This document shows, piece by piece, positions 1 through 6,937 of a DNA stretch of 11,793 nt (position 1 is its first letter; every line of letters starts with the position of its first letter). The translations under genes were made by a program, and so were the position numbers. Source of the DNA: Pirellulaceae bacterium (GTDB lineage: Bacteria; Planctomycetota; Planctomycetia; Pirellulales; Pirellulaceae); NCBI GenBank assembly GCA_022448645.1, contig JAKVBZ010000122.1:1-11793 (forward strand), given 5' to 3'. The notes under the pieces are model-generated. The model ran no database searches. It saw only the letters and a list, made by a program, of their open reading frames with translations, and was not told the DNA's origin.

Positions 1-2
1 GT

Positions 3-146
3 ATCCCATTTAGCTTTGACATCTACAAAATCACCAACATGCTCTGAGACCCACTCATCCACAGCAGAAACATACACTTTTCCTCTATCAGTCTTAAACG
101 TGATATGAGGTCCATCAACTTCTACTCCATTAAAATCAAACTCATG
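3..146 (-). CDS. Possible partial or degenerate coding frame at left edge
   Basis: Read on the minus strand, this AT-richer stretch gives a peptide of about 48 residues that looks like real protein: rich in Asp, Val, Lys and Glu, with Trp twice and short pieces such as VYVSAVDEWVSEHVGDFVD. It runs off the left edge of the window. No ATG, GTG or TTG lies at a sensible N-terminus. The frame stays open to about base 354, antisense to the next gene, and its only upstream ATG (240-242) lies inside that gene. It may be the remnant of a gene whose 5' part was lost at a junction near 147-176, or a chance open frame. I do not recognise the family. No function is proposed. Confidence 0.22.
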
Positions 147-176
147 AACCCACCACGTAATCTGGGAGACTTGAGC

Positions 177-548
177 ATGTGGCTTTTTACCAAATATGGT
201 TTTTATGGTACGGTCTGCGCACGCCAAGGCGACGGTAGCCATGGTCAACCAGCGGACCCTGACCGGCTGATGATCCGGGCCCGTTTGCGCGGACATCTAG
301 AGGCACTGCAAGCGCGGTTCCCCGCACAACTGGCCGAAATCGAAGTGACCGAGACTCTAGATAGCGATTACCGCTACCGGATGTTCGTCGATAAAGCTGT
401 CTGGACCCCAGTGCTTGTCGAACTCAATGAAGAAATGACCTACGATAACTTCAAATCTGAGGTCGCCCGCCATCAAGGTGCCGCAGGAAAAAACTATGGA
501 CAGGCGCTACACGAGGTCTGGTCGGTGATGAACCTTCTGCAAAAATAG
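177..548 (+). CDS. Small conserved hypothetical protein (MWLFT...GF family)
   Basis: A 123-residue soluble protein with no signal peptide or membrane segment. It begins MWLFTKYGFYGTV and has an IRARLRGHLEAL segment (about residues 33-44), a DYRYRMFV segment (64-71), a YDNFKSEVARHQG block (89-101) and a C-terminal VWSVM helix. This layout matches, from memory, a small widespread bacterial family of unknown function. In that family the protein opens with MW(L/I)FT and carries conserved VRAR, DY.YR, DYDNFK and VW motifs. The ATG at 177 is chosen because it starts that conserved opening and has GGGAG eight bases upstream (164-168). In-frame ATGs at 105 and 144 would add non-conserved residues. 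The stop lies only two bases before the first hairpin repeat, and the nuclease gene follows 113 bases downstream. No catalytic motif is evident. Confidence 0.85.
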   Translation: MWLFTKYGFYGTVCARQGDGSHGQPADPDRLMIRARLRGHLEALQARFPAQLAEIEVTETLDSDYRYRMFVDKAVWTPVLVELNEEMTYDNFKSEVARHQGAAGKNYGQALHEVWSVMNLLQK

Positions 549-550
549 TA

Positions 551-634
551 AAAGAAAATGACGTCTGCCGTTATCTGGCTAGGCTAAGGTAACATGTCAC
601 TTAAAATAGAAAACCAACACCGACGGTAGACGTT
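551..634 (+). repeat. Hairpin repeat, copy A
   Basis: An 84-bp imperfect dyad begins two bases after the stop of the 123-residue gene. The outer arms ACGTCTGCCGT (561-571) and ACGGTAGACGT (623-633) pair over 11 positions, with ten Watson-Crick pairs and one G-T. A short inner stem TAAG (585-588) / CTTA (599-602) sits near the apex. A diverged copy lies at 2155-2250 in the same orientation; the left 24 bases match at 22 positions and the right 14 at 12. There is no T-run after the stem, so it is not a classic rho-independent terminator. It could be a miniature mobile element, a cassette recombination site or a structured RNA element. Confidence 0.7.
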
Positions 635-661
635 GACTTCCTGTAACCTGAGACCCTTACC

Positions 662-2140
662 GTGGCCGTATCGTTCGAGACGATTCTGAGTCGGGCGACT
701 GCCGGGAAACCGCTGCAGCGGTCGCAAATATTCAAGCCGTCCTGGTTTTACTTCATGACGCAGGATCCGTTCTGGGTATGGTGCGAGTACCACGCGCCGA
801 AGAGCCGGCGACTCGACGAAACTTCTCGCTTTGATCAGTTTCGTATGGATGGTGGCGGCCGTTGGGAAGACCAATACGTCGCCCACCAATATCCCAACGC
901 CTATCAAGTTCAAGCACCGTGGGGATCGCCCGCACTGCACGAGACGATTCGGGCCATGCTCCGCGGCGAAACGGCTATCCACGGCGCGGCCCTGTGGTTG
1001 CTCGGATACAATGTCTATGGACAAGCTGACGTGCTCGTTCGCTGCAACGACCAGGCGTCCGACCTAGGCAATTTTCACTATCGAGTGAAAGAAGTGAAAA
1101 ATGCCAGCAAACTGAAACAATACCACCAGCTGCAAGCCGCTACCTACCATTGGATCCTCTCGAAACTGCAAGGTTATTGTCCCGATTCGTTTGATATCGT
1201 CCTCGGTGACGGATGTGGCGAAGAAACAATCAACTATCAAACGACAGCCGGTACCATGCGGCAGTATCTGGCTGAGTGGAAGGCGATCCGCGATCAAAAA
1301 TCGAAACCCGCACCGATCGCACTCAACACGACACTCAGCCCCTGGCGACAGTATGCCAATGAACTGCTTACGGAACAGGAACATCTGTCGCTGCTGCCAG
1401 GGGTCGGACGGGCCACAGCATTAACCCTCCGCGATCAAGGATTCGAGACACTCGGTGATATTCTGGATCTGGGCACCGACGGCTGTGTCCGTGAATTCAA
1501 TCACGACCATCACTATTACCATGCACTGGCCTACCATCGCCAGCAACCGGTGTTCCGGCCCGGTCAATCGGTGGCTGTCCGACGCAAACGCCGAATCGTT
1601 CATTTCGATGTCGAAGATATTTCGGCCCTGGATGGTAACCTCGTGACTCGGCCGCACACCTACATGCTCGGTGTGGCAACACCCGACGATCACACCAAAA
1701 TCTGGACCGCGCGCGGGCAAGACGACGAAGCCCGCATGTGGCAAGATTTTTTGGACTGGCTGGGCGACCCGAGTGATGTCGCCCTTTACTGCTGGACCCG
1801 TTACGAATCGACCAAACTACTGCAAGCGGCCACCGACCATCCCGTCCTGGCCACACGACTCCACGCGGTCCAGCAGGCACTCATCGATTTAAAAGAAGAA
1901 ATTAAACACCGTCCTTATTTTCCCGTCAGCAGCTATTCGATCAAAAGCGTGGCGCCGGTTTGCGGGTTTCACTGGAGCCAGGGAGACGTCGACGGCCAAA
2001 GTGCCCAGTTAATGTATATCGATTGGCTCCAGAATGGGGATGATGCGATCATCCAAAAAGTGGAGCAGTATAACCGCGAAGATGTCCTCGCCATGTTGGC
2101 GGTCGACCGATATGTGCACCAAATCTCCCAGGGTCGATAA
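662..2140 (+). CDS. TM0106-family RecB-like nuclease with RNase H-like exonuclease domain
   Basis: A 492-residue predicted DNA or RNA nuclease with three parts. Residues about 20-210 form a PD-(D/E)XK RecB/Cas4-like domain, with RWEDQY at 67-72, GQADVLV (Asp123), KEVK (Glu144, Lys146) and a following Lys/Gln/Tyr helix. Residues about 243-270 form a helix-hairpin-helix (LPGVGRATAL). Residues about 310-490 form a YprB-type RNase H-like domain, with HFDVE (Asp316, Glu318), CWTRYES, Asp409 and YNREDV (Tyr470, Asp474), as in DEDD exonucleases. This order is that of TM0106-type RecB-like putative nucleases, whose role is not established. Some relatives carry a fused helicase; here the protein stops at the exonuclease domain. 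The cysteines usually seen between the first domain and the hairpin are absent. GTG at 662 is the only sensible start, since a stop lies in frame at 644. Its ribosome site is weak. Hairpin repeats flank the gene on both sides. Confidence 0.85.
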   Translation: MAVSFETILSRATAGKPLQRSQIFKPSWFYFMTQDPFWVWCEYHAPKSRRLDETSRFDQFRMDGGGRWEDQYVAHQYPNAYQVQAPWGSPALHETIRAMLRGETAIHGAALWLLGYNVYGQADVLVRCNDQASDLGNFHYRVKEVKNASKLKQYHQLQAATYHWILSKLQGYCPDSFDIVLGDGCGEETINYQTTAGTMRQYLAEWKAIRDQKSKPAPIALNTTLSPWRQYANELLTEQEHLSLLPGVGRATALTLRDQGFETLGDILDLGTDGCVREFNHDHHYYHALAYHRQQPVFRPGQSVAVRRKRRIVHFDVEDISALDGNLVTRPHTYMLGVATPDDHTKIWTARGQDDEARMWQDFLDWLGDPSDVALYCWTRYESTKLLQAATDHPVLATRLHAVQQALIDLKEEIKHRPYFPVSSYSIKSVAPVCGFHWSQGDVDGQSAQLMYIDWLQNGDDAIIQKVEQYNREDVLAMLAVDRYVHQISQGR

Positions 2141-2154
2141 GATTGGATCAGAAG

Positions 2155-2250
2155 AAAGAAAATGGCGTCTGGCGTTATTTTGGTTGTCATTATTTTGGTA
2201 AGTTAGAGTGGTGTGAAACTTAAGTAGACAATCAAACGACGGCGGACGTT
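2155..2250 (+). repeat. Hairpin repeat, copy B
   Basis: A 96-bp relative of the element at 551-634, starting 15 bases after the nuclease stop. Its outer arms GCGTCTGGCGT (2165-2175) and ACGGCGGACGT (2239-2249) pair with eight Watson-Crick pairs, two G-T pairs and one mismatch. The stem continues inward through TTTGGTTGTC (2179-2188) with GACAATCAAA (2227-2236), which differ at one G-T position. An inner stem TAAGTT / AACTTA follows. Almost the whole element can therefore fold as one long imperfect hairpin. Both copies keep GTT at the right end. The same possibilities apply as for copy A. Confidence 0.7.
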
Positions 2251-2355
2251 AATTCTGACCTCACGTGTAGGCACCGAAGATCGAAGCGACATTCATCCGC
2301 TGACACCAGACAGCCTGACACAAACATTCTCGTAATCATTAGAAAGTTTTTGAAG

Positions 2356-3708
2356 ATGGACGTGAGTCAACTGAAGCAAGCTGTGTGTGAGGCGATCGAC
2401 GCGTCACAAGTTCAGATCGTTGATATCGGCGAGTCGATCATGGATGACCCGGAATTGGGATTTAAGGAATTCAATACCTCCAACCGAGTGAAGGACGAGT
2501 TTCAGTCGCTTGGTTTGACGCCCGATCAAGGGATGGCCATCACTGGGGTCAAGGCCACGCTGAAGGGAGGGAAACCTGGTCCCACGATCGCCTTGATGGG
2601 AGAATTGGACGCACTGCAGGTTCCGGGGCACCCACGTGCTAACTCTGAAACCGGCGCAGCTCACGCTTGTGGCCATAATGCGCAGATCGCTGGCATGTTG
2701 GGTGCTGCCATGGGACTGTCGCAGGCGGGGATTGCCAAAGAGCTGGCTGGAAACATCGTGTTCTACGCTGTGCCCGCAGAAGAATACGTCGAGATCAACT
2801 ACCGAATCGGTTTGGTGAAGCAGGGCGCCACTTCTTTTCTGACTGGTAAACAGGAACTGGTGAAGCTTGGCGAATTTGACCCGATCGACATCGCCATGAT
2901 GATTCATTCAACCAGCCCGGACGTATCACCAGGCAGCATGGGATTAGCACCGTCGAGCAACGGCTTCCTTGCCAAAAACATTCGGTTTGTGGGCAAGGCA
3001 TCCCACGCAGGAGTCTGTCCAGAGCGGGGCGTGAACGCACTTTATGCTGCACAGCTTGCACTGAGTGCCATCAATGCTCAACGAGAAACATTTGCAGATG
3101 CTGATTGCGTTCGTGTCCATCCGGTCATTACCAAAGGCGGAGACTTAGTAAATATCATCCCCGCCGAAGTCACCATGGAAACCTACGTGCGAGCCAAGAC
3201 ACCAGAAGCCATCATAGACGCTGCGGCTAAAGTCGACCGATCGCTGCACGGAGCAGCCATTGCGATGGGTTGTCAGGTTGAAGTCGAAACCGTGCCAGGC
3301 AACCTTCCATTGAGGAATGACCCCATCCTATCCGAGATTTTCAAACGCAACGCGGGAACCATCTTTGGTGACGAAGCATATCGGGACTATCGCCATTCAG
3401 GAGGATCCACGGATGCCGGTGATCTAAGCCAAATCATGCCTGTATTACACCCGATGATGACAGGCGGTGCAGGCACACACCATCAGACCAATTGGTGCAT
3501 TGCAGATCACCATGCCGGATATGTCGCTCCGGCAAAAACCTTGGCGATGATGGCGGTTGACTTACTGGCCAATGACGGTGCGCAGGCTCAGAAGGTGTTG
3601 GATAACTTCGATCCATCAATGTCAAAAGAAGAGTACCTTGAATTACAGACGTCCGTCTTTAAGACAGAATGCTGGGGCACATCTACAGAGGAACTCGCCA
3701 AGGAATAG
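2356..3708 (+). CDS. M20-family amidohydrolase / metallopeptidase (AbgB/M20D-like)
   Basis: A 450-residue cytoplasmic metal-dependent hydrolase. Members of this group cleave amide bonds of N-acyl amino acids, aminobenzoyl-glutamate or related conjugates; the substrate here is unknown. Visible motifs are GELDAL (Asp85), HACGHN (103-108, with the Cys-Gly-His typical of M20D enzymes), PAEE (Glu142-143, general base and metal ligand), an IHST histidine (His184), the GKASHAG lid-domain motif (213-219) and a late GTHHQTNW histidine pair (375-376). The central region of about 205-310 is the dimerisation domain. Length is typical or slightly long, with a tail of about 40 residues after the last conserved helix. 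The ATG at 2356 is chosen, with AGAAAG nine bases upstream; an in-frame TTG at 2350 is too close to that site. The gene stands alone on the plus strand and converges on the minus-strand cluster. The direct repeat CTGACAC at 2300-2306 and 2315-2321 lies in its leader. Confidence 0.9.
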   Translation: MDVSQLKQAVCEAIDASQVQIVDIGESIMDDPELGFKEFNTSNRVKDEFQSLGLTPDQGMAITGVKATLKGGKPGPTIALMGELDALQVPGHPRANSETGAAHACGHNAQIAGMLGAAMGLSQAGIAKELAGNIVFYAVPAEEYVEINYRIGLVKQGATSFLTGKQELVKLGEFDPIDIAMMIHSTSPDVSPGSMGLAPSSNGFLAKNIRFVGKASHAGVCPERGVNALYAAQLALSAINAQRETFADADCVRVHPVITKGGDLVNIIPAEVTMETYVRAKTPEAIIDAAAKVDRSLHGAAIAMGCQVEVETVPGNLPLRNDPILSEIFKRNAGTIFGDEAYRDYRHSGGSTDAGDLSQIMPVLHPMMTGGAGTHHQTNWCIADHHAGYVAPAKTLAMMAVDLLANDGAQAQKVLDNFDPSMSKEEYLELQTSVFKTECWGTSTEELAKE

Positions 3709-3767
3709 AATACACGGTTTGTCCTGGCCAGCAGCAAAGGGATTCTCAGACATCCTGGACGGGCTCA

Positions 3768-3797
3768 CTAAAATCAATGGCTGAGATCCGGGGCCAT
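3768..3797 (-). terminator. Weak candidate terminator of the iron-transport cluster
   Basis: On the minus strand, just after the stop of the DUF454 gene, ATGGC and GCCAT form a 5-bp stem with an 11-base loop, followed by TGATTTTAG. The stem is short and the T-run is only four bases, so intrinsic termination is possible but weak. Confidence 0.22.
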
Positions 3798-3799
3798 CG

Positions 3800-4213
3800 T
3801 CAGTCAAGCACTGGCAGTCGCCAGATCACCACGATTCCGACCGCCACTAGGAATAGCGTAGACACCTTGATTAGGAGACCAATGTGTGTTGATAACAACG
3901 TCATCACGACGACCCCCAGAACCATCACGTAGGCGACGATCTTGACGTGACGGCGGACACTACGTTTTTCGCGCCAATCACGAATAGGTGTCCCGATGAT
4001 CGCCAGTCGAATGAAGCGTTTATAAAGCCAAGGTGACGAGCGTATCAGGAAGTAACTCATCAAGAGTAAGAAGGGAGTCGTGGGAAGGACCGGTAACACC
4101 ACGCCTAACATACCGATTACGAAAAACAGTGTGGCTAAAACAATATAAACCACTCTCCAGAGTCCGCGAACTCTTGTCGATTCGTCGAAACCATTCACTG
4201 GATTTTTACACAT
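3800..4213 (-). CDS. DUF454 (YbaN-like) small inner-membrane protein
   Basis: A 137-residue membrane protein. Hydrophobic segments lie at about residues 19-53, broken by the LPVLPTTPF motif, and at about 91-130. Between them are RSSPWLY and IRDWREKR, which together with the proline-rich motif are hallmarks of the DUF454/YbaN family. The function of that family is not established. The ATG at 4213 is chosen because it gives the usual family length and starts 23 bases after the fbpC stop. The open frame extends to 4312, but the extra 33 residues would overlap fbpC and are low in hydrophobicity. The ribosome site is weak. The position suggests it is the last gene of the iron-transport operon. A role in that transport is only inferred from the neighbourhood. 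Confidence 0.85.
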   Translation of the reverse strand: MCKNPVNGFDESTRVRGLWRVVYIVLATLFFVIGMLGVVLPVLPTTPFLLLMSYFLIRSSPWLYKRFIRLAIIGTPIRDWREKRSVRRHVKIVAYVMVLGVVVMTLLSTHIGLLIKVSTLFLVAVGIVVIWRLPVLD

Positions 4214-4236
4214 GCGTTCTTTGAGCCGAGCCGCTC

Positions 4237-5280
4237 CTAACGACGGCCTCGTAGACAAATCGCGACATTCTCTCCGACCTTTATGTCTTGATGCAGTAGT
4301 TGGCGTACGCAAATCAGACCGGCTTCGGCAGTATCTACGGTGATCAGCCTGGTGCCTGCGTCTTGTTGCTGGCGCACGATCACTCCGTCAATCTCGTAAT
4401 CTTGGTTAGCAGACCTGATCTCAAGCAAAAGTTCTTCGGGCCGGATCATGACTACTTTATTTTCGTGACAGAGTGCCCACTGATCAGAAACGGGCCCTAG
4501 ACAACATGTGAGCGATCCATTGCCACCACTAACCGGAATCATGTTCATCGGGCCAAACATTCGAGCAGTAGCTTCGTCGGCAGGACGTTCGTATAAATCT
4601 AACGGGCTCCCTGTTTGCACAATTCTACCGCCACGAATGACCGAGACGACGTCCCCGCAGACAAGAGCTTCCTGTGGGTCATGCGTTACCATCATAGTCA
4701 CGGTGTGTGACTCACAGAGCAGACGGAGTGTTATCTCGCGGACTTCGTCTCGCAGGGTAACGTCAAGACTAGAGAAGGGTTCGTCGAGTAACATGACTGC
4801 AGGCTGACGTGCCAATGATCTAGCAAGTGCCACCCGTTGTTGCTGGCCACCACTCAGCATATGGGGCATCGCTTCGGCTGATTCTGCCATACCTACTCGC
4901 TCAAGTAATTCGCAAGCGCGTTGTTGCCGGACGGTGCGCGGAACGCCAGTCATTCCGAACATGACATTTCGAGCTACGGTCATGTGCGGAAATAGCGCAA
5001 ATTCTTGAAACATATAACCGACTGACCGTTGTTCTGTGGGTACGTTCGTCTTACCGTCCAGGACTCGCTGGCCGGCGATCTCAATGGTCCCTTCTTGAGC
5101 TACTTCCAAACCAGCGATGCAGCGCAACAGAGTTGACTTGCCACTGCCGGAGGGGCCCACCAGACAATGTACTTGTCCGCCGGCGAGTTCCAGGCTGACC
5201 CGTTTAAGTGCCTCGAAGCTGCCATAGGAATGTGACAACTCTGATAAGACGAGCCTGGATGTTCTTTTCGAGTCAGTCAT
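4237..5280 (-). CDS. fbpC: Iron(III)-type ABC transporter ATP-binding protein
   Basis: A 347-residue cytoplasmic ATPase that powers import through the adjacent permease. It has Walker A GPSGSGKST (42-50), the Q-loop FQEFALFP (Gln92), the signature LSGGQQQR (142-149), Walker B VMLLDEP (162-168), the D-loop SSLD and the H-loop His200. Residues from about 240 to the end form a TOBE-like regulatory domain, with MIRPEE at its start, as in FbpC/PotA-type ATPases. The ATG at 5280 overlaps the end of the permease gene as ATGACTGA, which favours translational coupling. A GTG at 5289 in the same frame would add three residues. The ferric substrate is inferred from the binding protein; the ATPase alone would also fit related importers. 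Confidence 0.93.
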   Translation of the reverse strand: MTDSKRTSRLVLSELSHSYGSFEALKRVSLELAGGQVHCLVGPSGSGKSTLLRCIAGLEVAQEGTIEIAGQRVLDGKTNVPTEQRSVGYMFQEFALFPHMTVARNVMFGMTGVPRTVRQQRACELLERVGMAESAEAMPHMLSGGQQQRVALARSLARQPAVMLLDEPFSSLDVTLRDEVREITLRLLCESHTVTMMVTHDPQEALVCGDVVSVIRGGRIVQTGSPLDLYERPADEATARMFGPMNMIPVSGGNGSLTCCLGPVSDQWALCHENKVVMIRPEELLLEIRSANQDYEIDGVIVRQQQDAGTRLITVDTAEAGLICVRQLLHQDIKVGENVAICLRGRR

Positions 5281-6910
5281 TCGATTCACTTGTCCTCGGC
5301 CGGTCGAGCAACGTTGCTAGGATCGCAATGGGAATCAATCCGACAACGATGATCGCCAACGCACCGGTTGATGCTTCGGCAAGTCGTTCATCGGATGCTA
5401 GTTGATATACACGTACAGCCAACGTGTCGAAATTGAACGGTCGCAAGATCAAAGTCGCTGGCAGTTCTTTGAGCACATCGACAAATACCAAAATCGCGGC
5501 GCACATCACACTACTGCGAATCATGGGAGTGTGTACTTGGATCAGAATCCGTCCGCTGGAAGCCCCCAATGTGCGTGCCGCCTCGTCCATCGACGGCCTA
5601 ATGCGCGCAAGACCTGTACGGATTAAGCCTAATGAGACGGCCAGAAATCGGGTTTGGTACCCCAGCAGCATGGCCATGATCGTTCCGCTGATAAACAAAC
5701 CCGGTGACCAATCAAAACGTTGCTCAGTAAAGTTGTTGATGCCATCTTCTAACCACCACGCACAGCTCATCACCCCAATCGCGATGACCCCGCCGGGAAC
5801 TGCATAGCCAACGCCCGTAACACCTGTGGCCGCGCATACCACCCTTGTAGGATGGACGCGGCGTGCATACCCCACAACAAGGCTTAGGCACGTCGCCACT
5901 CCAGCTGCGATGCTGGCAAGCAGAACGCTGTTCGTACCGAGTTCAACGATCAGCTCATGCCCCCGTCGGTCACCATGGTGGATACTCATCCAAATAAAGA
6001 CACTTGCTGGAATGAGGAACCCTAGCACAACTGGGGCTGAGCAGACCAGCATGGCGATGGCGGCTCGGCTGCCGTGTAACTGCCACGGTTTTAATTCGCG
6101 ATACCGGGTTGTCGCATGATAAAATTTTGCGCGACCGCGAGCCTTGGATTCGACGATCAGCAGCAAGACAACTACACCCAGCAGACACGCGGAAAGTTGT
6201 GCCGCAGCAACCAACGATCCCAGACTGGCCCAGGTACGATAGATTCCGGTCGCAAAGGTGTCGACAGCGCAAAAATCCACCGCACCGAATTCTGCGAAAG
6301 TCTCCATTAGGACCAATGAAAGTCCGGCGACGATGGAGGGCCGAGCGAGCGGGAGGGCCACGCCATAGAAGCTTCTCCACGGTCCCGCTCCCAACGTTCG
6401 GCTTGCCTCAAGCGCACACATCGACTGCTCAATGAAGCCCGCGCGTGCCGCCAAATAGACATAAGGATAGAATCCAAGGGTGAGAATACAGGTGGCACCG
6501 GGGAGAGAACGAACGTCCGGAAACCAGTAATCCTGCGCACTCGTCCATCCAAACATGTCTCGAAGTGTCGATTGAATGGGGCCGCTAAACTGCAACAGAT
6601 CTGTTGTAGCGTAGGCCAATAAGTAGGTTGGTATGGCCAGCGGCAGCAGCAACGCCCAACGTAGTATCGATTGGCCTGGAAAACGACACATGGTGACCAC
6701 CCAGGCCGTCGAAACACCAATCAACAGCGTCCCGATCGAAACACCAATCGCTAACCAGACCGTGTTACAGACGTATCCTACCAGGACGGTATCGGCCAGG
6801 TGCTGCCACATTCCATCTGACGACCTGCCAAGATTCAGTAAAATCTCAACCAGCGGTCCGGCGACGATCGCTGCGATCAAAAGGCAAACCACTGGCCACA
6901 GCGATTTCAC
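5273..6910 (-). CDS. fbpB: Iron(III)-type ABC transporter permease, double domain
   Basis: A 545-residue inner-membrane protein with about twelve hydrophobic segments in two similar halves. Each half ends in a cytoplasmic EAA-type loop that docks on the ATPase: EASRTLGAGPWRSF (about 168-181) and DEAARTLGASSGRI (about 442-455). Two fused permease domains are normal for FbpB-type ferric-ion importers. The start is GTG at 6910, supported by a strong AGGAAGGG (6919-6926) eight bases upstream. An ATG at 6912 is out of frame and meets a stop at once. The gene begins 27 bases after fbpA ends and overlaps fbpC at its own end. Upstream fbpA and downstream fbpC make this a complete transporter operon. 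Confidence 0.93.
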   Translation of the reverse strand: MKSLWPVVCLLIAAIVAGPLVEILLNLGRSSDGMWQHLADTVLVGYVCNTVWLAIGVSIGTLLIGVSTAWVVTMCRFPGQSILRWALLLPLAIPTYLLAYATTDLLQFSGPIQSTLRDMFGWTSAQDYWFPDVRSLPGATCILTLGFYPYVYLAARAGFIEQSMCALEASRTLGAGPWRSFYGVALPLARPSIVAGLSLVLMETFAEFGAVDFCAVDTFATGIYRTWASLGSLVAAAQLSACLLGVVVLLLIVESKARGRAKFYHATTRYRELKPWQLHGSRAAIAMLVCSAPVVLGFLIPASVFIWMSIHHGDRRGHELIVELGTNSVLLASIAAGVATCLSLVVGYARRVHPTRVVCAATGVTGVGYAVPGGVIAIGVMSCAWWLEDGINNFTEQRFDWSPGLFISGTIMAMLLGYQTRFLAVSLGLIRTGLARIRPSMDEAARTLGASSGRILIQVHTPMIRSSVMCAAILVFVDVLKELPATLILRPFNFDTLAVRVYQLASDERLAEASTGALAIIVVGLIPIAILATLLDRPRTSESND

Positions 6911-6937
6911 ATTCGATACCCTTCCTGACTCGAAAAA

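Noticed and set aside
16..44. Perfect -35 hexamer TTGACA at 16-21
   Set aside because: No acceptable -10 hexamer lies 16-18 bases downstream (39-44 is ATGCTC), and it falls within the antisense protein-like frame.
3926..3965. GACGTGACGGCGGACAC resembling a third hairpin repeat arm
   Set aside because: It lies in the DUF454 coding sequence and only a few bases match; there is no partner arm.
4214..4312. Extended DUF454 start inside fbpC
   Set aside because: It would overlap fbpC, adds a charged leader not typical of the family, and ATG 4213 gives the normal length.
5970..6720. Long alternate frames within fbpB
   Set aside because: They are shadows of the permease gene: overlapping it, with no recognisable motifs and strongly arginine-rich composition.
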